DNA of 56,742 nucleotides from Acidobacteriota bacterium (GTDB taxonomy: Bacteria; Acidobacteriota; Blastocatellia; Chloracidobacteriales; JADJPF01), in NCBI GenBank assembly GCA_016213785.1, contig JACQZQ010000095.1, positions 1 through 56,742 on the forward strand, in the 5' to 3' direction. Position 1 is the first letter of the stretch, and each line of letters begins with the position of its first letter. A program made the translations under genes and the position numbers. The notes beneath the pieces were generated by a model. It saw nothing but the letters and a program-made list of their open reading frames with translations. It did not search any database and was not told the DNA's origin. Shown here one piece after another: positions 54,064 through 56,742 of the stretch.

Positions 54064-56601
54064 TGCCAAGGCTTAGAATTAGATGCAAGATCAGATATCT
54101 ACAGCTTAGGTGTTATTCTTTATAAAATGCTATCTGGGGAAACTCCTTTTAAGGGTGATATCCACCAAGTAATGGTTCAACATGTAAATGTTACAGCACC
54201 TAACTTAAAAGAAAAATGCCCAAAGCTCTCCAAAACAATAACAGATCTCGTTATGTCAGCTTTATCAAAAAAGGTAGAAAATCGCCCAGTTAGTGCAATA
54301 GCTCTTTCTATTGCATTAAAAGCAGCTTTAGAAGGTGAAGCACCTATTTTAAGCCAAGCTGTAGATTTATTTAGAAGTAACTTTGTTAAAATTTTCCGTG
54401 TTTCAACTCTAATAAATCTACCTATAATTTTATTTAATGCAATTTTGATTGGTTTACTTCAACAAAATCCAACTGTGTTACCAGGCTTCAAGTATTTTTC
54501 TGTTTTATGGTGGTTATTGCCTTTACTAATTACACTTTTTGCTACAAAGCTTAATATAGCAGCATTTGCCCCTCTTATAAGTGAAATCTATAAAAATAAA
54601 ACTATAGATATTTCTATCAAAGAAATGCTCGTTAATCTAAAAAGAAATCTCCTTAAGCTAGTTATTACTACTGGGCATGAAAGCTTAGCCGTTTTTAGTA
54701 ACCTCATTAAATTTATTGTTCCTGGATTTAGAAAACATATTGAGTTGCTAATGTCGTCTTATGTTGTAGCTATAGAAAAACTAGATGGAAAGTTAGCCCT
54801 AGAGCGTTCTAGCAAACTAATCAAGCCTGTAAGGTCTTTAACCCTAAGTATTGAGCTTAGGCGTTTAACTACTTGTTTTACGATATTTTTTCTTTCATTT
54901 TTACCTTTTTGTTTAGACGAGTTAATTGATTTTTCTCAACCAAACTCCTCTTCTATAAGAATGTTCTTTTTTATAAGAATAGATATCATACAATTCTATG
55001 CAATAGCCTTTGTTTGGGCAGTTCTTATTCCTGGACTAATTGCCATATTGATTCAACCTGTTATTGCATTGGCATTTTTGCAGATTTACATCAAAAGTCG
55101 TTATATTTTAGGAGAGCCAATAAACAACATAAGCACTCTAGCAAAAACTGAAACTTATATGCCAAAGTATCCTTTAAGGAAAAATAGAAGTAAGTTAGTT
55201 TTAGCAAGCCTAATAATTGTAACACTTTTACTGTCAAGTATTTCTTATACTTTATTTGTCTCACCGCCAGAAATAGTAGAAGTAAAATTACCAGAAATAG
55301 AAAAAATCCCAGACTCAGAAAATGCTTGGGTTGAATATAGGCTAGCCCTTGGAGAGTTAGTAAAAACATCTTTGTTGGATAGTGTAGCTGTTTCTGATTT
55401 TTCTTTAGAAGACTTTGATTTAAAAAATTTTTTGGCTCACCCCAAATTATTTCAAGTTTTATCAAAAAATTATGAGGATTTTTATAATCAGATAACAAAT
55501 GCTTCTAAATTAACAGAGCAACAAAAAAACGTTTTAGACAATTACAAAACTGCTATAACCTATCTCTTAGCAGCAACCAAGAAACCTAAAGCCAAATACT
55601 ATAGCGAAATAAATGGTGATATTGAAAATATAAACCTTCGAAGTTTAATGTGTTTAGCCTGTATTACTTTAGCACAATCTCACCGTCTAATACTCGAAGG
55701 TAAAGAACAAGAAGCTATTAACATAATCCTAGCAGTTTATAAACTTTCAACAGATATTATGTCAGAACCTTATGTTCCGTCAGTAAATTATCTAATTGGT
55801 AATATGGTGCAAGGAAGAACTATTAAAGTTTTGCTTCTATGGCTTAATAACAATATAATTACTCAAGAAGATTATCTAAAGTTAATAAAAAAGATGGAAC
55901 TATTAGAAGCTAATACTATCTCTCCTACAGAAATAGTACTTAATAGTAGTTTAGATTTTGAGAGAGAGATGAGGAGGTATTTAGTAAATTATAAATTTGG
56001 TGAAAATTTGTCCTACCCACTATATAGGTTGAGAGAGTTAAAACCATTTTATGGTCTTCGTTTAAGAATTTATCATTTCCTTACTAAAAGTTATAAAAAC
56101 AATATAAAAAATTTGTCTTATGAGATAAAAAAATATAATTTTGTAAAAATAAAACACCAATCAGAAAATTTAGAAAAACAATTCTATTATCCTCCCACTT
56201 TGGAAAAGCTTATAGCAAAGGAAGTTTTCCAATACTCAAGTACTTTTTATAACTATGCAAGCCTTAGAACCTTTTATATGTTTCAATCTGTTACTTCAGT
56301 TTGGAAAAGCTTTGCTGTTTGTCTTGCTTACAAAAAAGCTAATGGTCACTTTCCTTCAAGTCTAGAAGAAGCTTTTGCTAATACAGGTATTTCTATTCCT
56401 ATTGATCCTGTTACATCTAAACCTATTCGTTACCGCTTAGAAAAAGGAGTTCCAGTTGTTTGGTTTGCGGGATATGATGGAGTTGATGACGAAGGAAAAA
56501 TTAGTTCTGACTATAACAATTATGGTAGGAATTTATCTGGGCAAGATTGGATATTTCGTTTTGGCGAAATGCCATTTCTTTATGCTCCAACTAAAAAGTA
56601 A
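54064..56601 (+). CDS. Ser/Thr kinase C-terminal part, in frame after the TAA
   Basis: This is the continuation of the same gene: 'ARSDIYSLGVILY' (kinase subdomain IX), 'LSKTITDLVMSALSKKVENRPVS', then a membrane region with several helices (about 'TLINLPIILFNAILIGLL', 'LLPLLITLFATKLNIAAFA', 'LIPGLIAILIQPVIALAFL'), a further helix near 55200-55250, and a ~440-aa C-terminal domain. The first internal ATG is at 54127. No ribosome binding site supports independent translation. The reading frame remains open for 846 codons, so the interruption is recent, or is a sequencing error or is read through. The membrane part fits a receptor-kinase design. Confidence 0.75.
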   Translation, partial: CQGLELDARSDIYSLGVILYKMLSGETPFKGDIHQVMVQHVNVTAPNLKEKCPKLSKTITDLVMSALSKKVENRPVSAIALSIALKAALEGEAPILSQAVDLFRSNFVKIFRVSTLINLPIILFNAILIGLLQQNPTVLPGFKYFSVLWWLLPLLITLFATKLNIAAFAPLISEIYKNKTIDISIKEMLVNLKRNLLKLVITTGHESLAVFSNLIKFIVPGFRKHIELLMSSYVVAIEKLDGKLALERSSKLIKPVRSLTLSIELRRLTTCFTIFFLSFLPFCLDELIDFSQPNSSSIRMFFFIRIDIIQFYAIAFVWAVLIPGLIAILIQPVIALAFLQIYIKSRYILGEPINNISTLAKTETYMPKYPLRKNRSKLVLASLIIVTLLLSSISYTLFVSPPEIVEVKLPEIEKIPDSENAWVEYRLALGELVKTSLLDSVAVSDFSLEDFDLKNFLAHPKLFQVLSKNYEDFYNQITNASKLTEQQKNVLDNYKTAITYLLAATKKPKAKYYSEINGDIENINLRSLMCLACITLAQSHRLILEGKEQEAINIILAVYKLSTDIMSEPYVPSVNYLIGNMVQGRTIKVLLLWLNNNIITQEDYLKLIKKMELLEANTISPTEIVLNSSLDFEREMRRYLVNYKFGENLSYPLYRLRELKPFYGLRLRIYHFLTKSYKNNIKNLSYEIKKYNFVKIKHQSENLEKQFYYPPTLEKLIAKEVFQYSSTFYNYASLRTFYMFQSVTSVWKSFAVCLAYKKANGHFPSSLEEAFANTGISIPIDPVTSKPIRYRLEKGVPVVWFAGYDGVDDEGKISSDYNNYGRNLSGQDWIFRFGEMPFLYAPTKK

Positions 56602-56718
56602 TGGGGAGCAATACCCGTTTATGACTAATTTATAAGCCAAGTTTAACGGAAGTAAAGATTGCAAGAAAGAAGGATAACTGTTTACCTAAAGAAAATTAAC
56701 AAAGAGGGTGTAAGAAAA

Positions 56719-56742
56719 ATGGTAGCAGTGATAAACTTACAA
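56719..56742 (+). CDS. Possible start of a further gene (truncated by the window end)
   Basis: ATG at 56719 followed by GTAGCAGTGATAAACTTACAA (MVAVINLQ) with GAGGGTG about 10 bases upstream. Only eight codons are visible, so the assignment is tentative and no product can be named. Confidence 0.25.

Overview
The window is an AT-rich bacterial chromosome segment, by eye well under 40% GC. It most likely comes from the Acidobacteriota, perhaps a Blastocatellia-like lineage. The signs are two small ECF sigma factors of the type common in Acidobacteria and Planctomycetes, an ECF sigma/membrane Ser-Thr kinase pair, a very large Oar-like TonB-dependent receptor with an N-terminal carboxypeptidase-regulatory-like domain, a pseudopilin-like secreted protein, and a bacillithiol-type deacetylase. 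There is no 16S gene or ribosomal protein, so this is inference.

Layout. 1-342: remains of two insertion sequences. 661-8986: an accessory locus with a one-TM protein, a membrane-anchored TPR-CHAT protease, a subtilisin-like protease, an unknown 292-aa protein and a divergent ECF sigma factor. 9025-10566: a class-C-like serine hydrolase between inverted copies of a 44-bp repeat. 10643-15621: slipin, a long non-coding stretch with predicted RNA structure, then galK, galT and an unknown gene. 15860-18551: a Gly-Tyr-Gly-Ile repeat protein carrying an HExxH metallopeptidase domain, followed by two small unknown proteins. 18605-25953: bshB1-like, an orphan ABC ATPase, recJ, a TonB-C protein, mazG and a Tic20/DUF4870-like protein. 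26099-27617: a peroxiredoxin-like gene with an in-frame TGA at the redox-active position (probable selenoprotein) and a SUMF1-domain protein. 27676-36751: a kinase/ATPase/TPR signalling protein, an alpha/beta hydrolase, a pseudopilin, an SDR, a CDP-alcohol phosphatidyltransferase with a GtrA protein, UspA and a GIY-YIG protein. 36792-42683: pyrG, kdsB and the TonB receptor. 42857-43213: tmRNA. 43524-48546: a phosphonate cluster. 48835-56601: DUF5682, VWA, ECF sigma and a Ser/Thr kinase broken by an in-frame TAA.

How genes work together. pepM-ppd-phnW should convert phosphoenolpyruvate to 2-aminoethylphosphonate. The same run ends with an EamA transporter and a methyltransferase that strongly resembles phosphoethanolamine N-methyltransferases, suggesting N-methylated aminoethylphosphonate. 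The CHAT/subtilisin/sigma locus looks like a regulated protease module, possibly a conflict or stress-response system. galT-galK form a Leloir pathway segment. The most notable points are the CHAT-subtilisin locus, the phosphonate-methyltransferase cluster, the probable selenocysteine codon, the flanking inverted repeats at the hydrolase, and the nonsense codon in the kinase.
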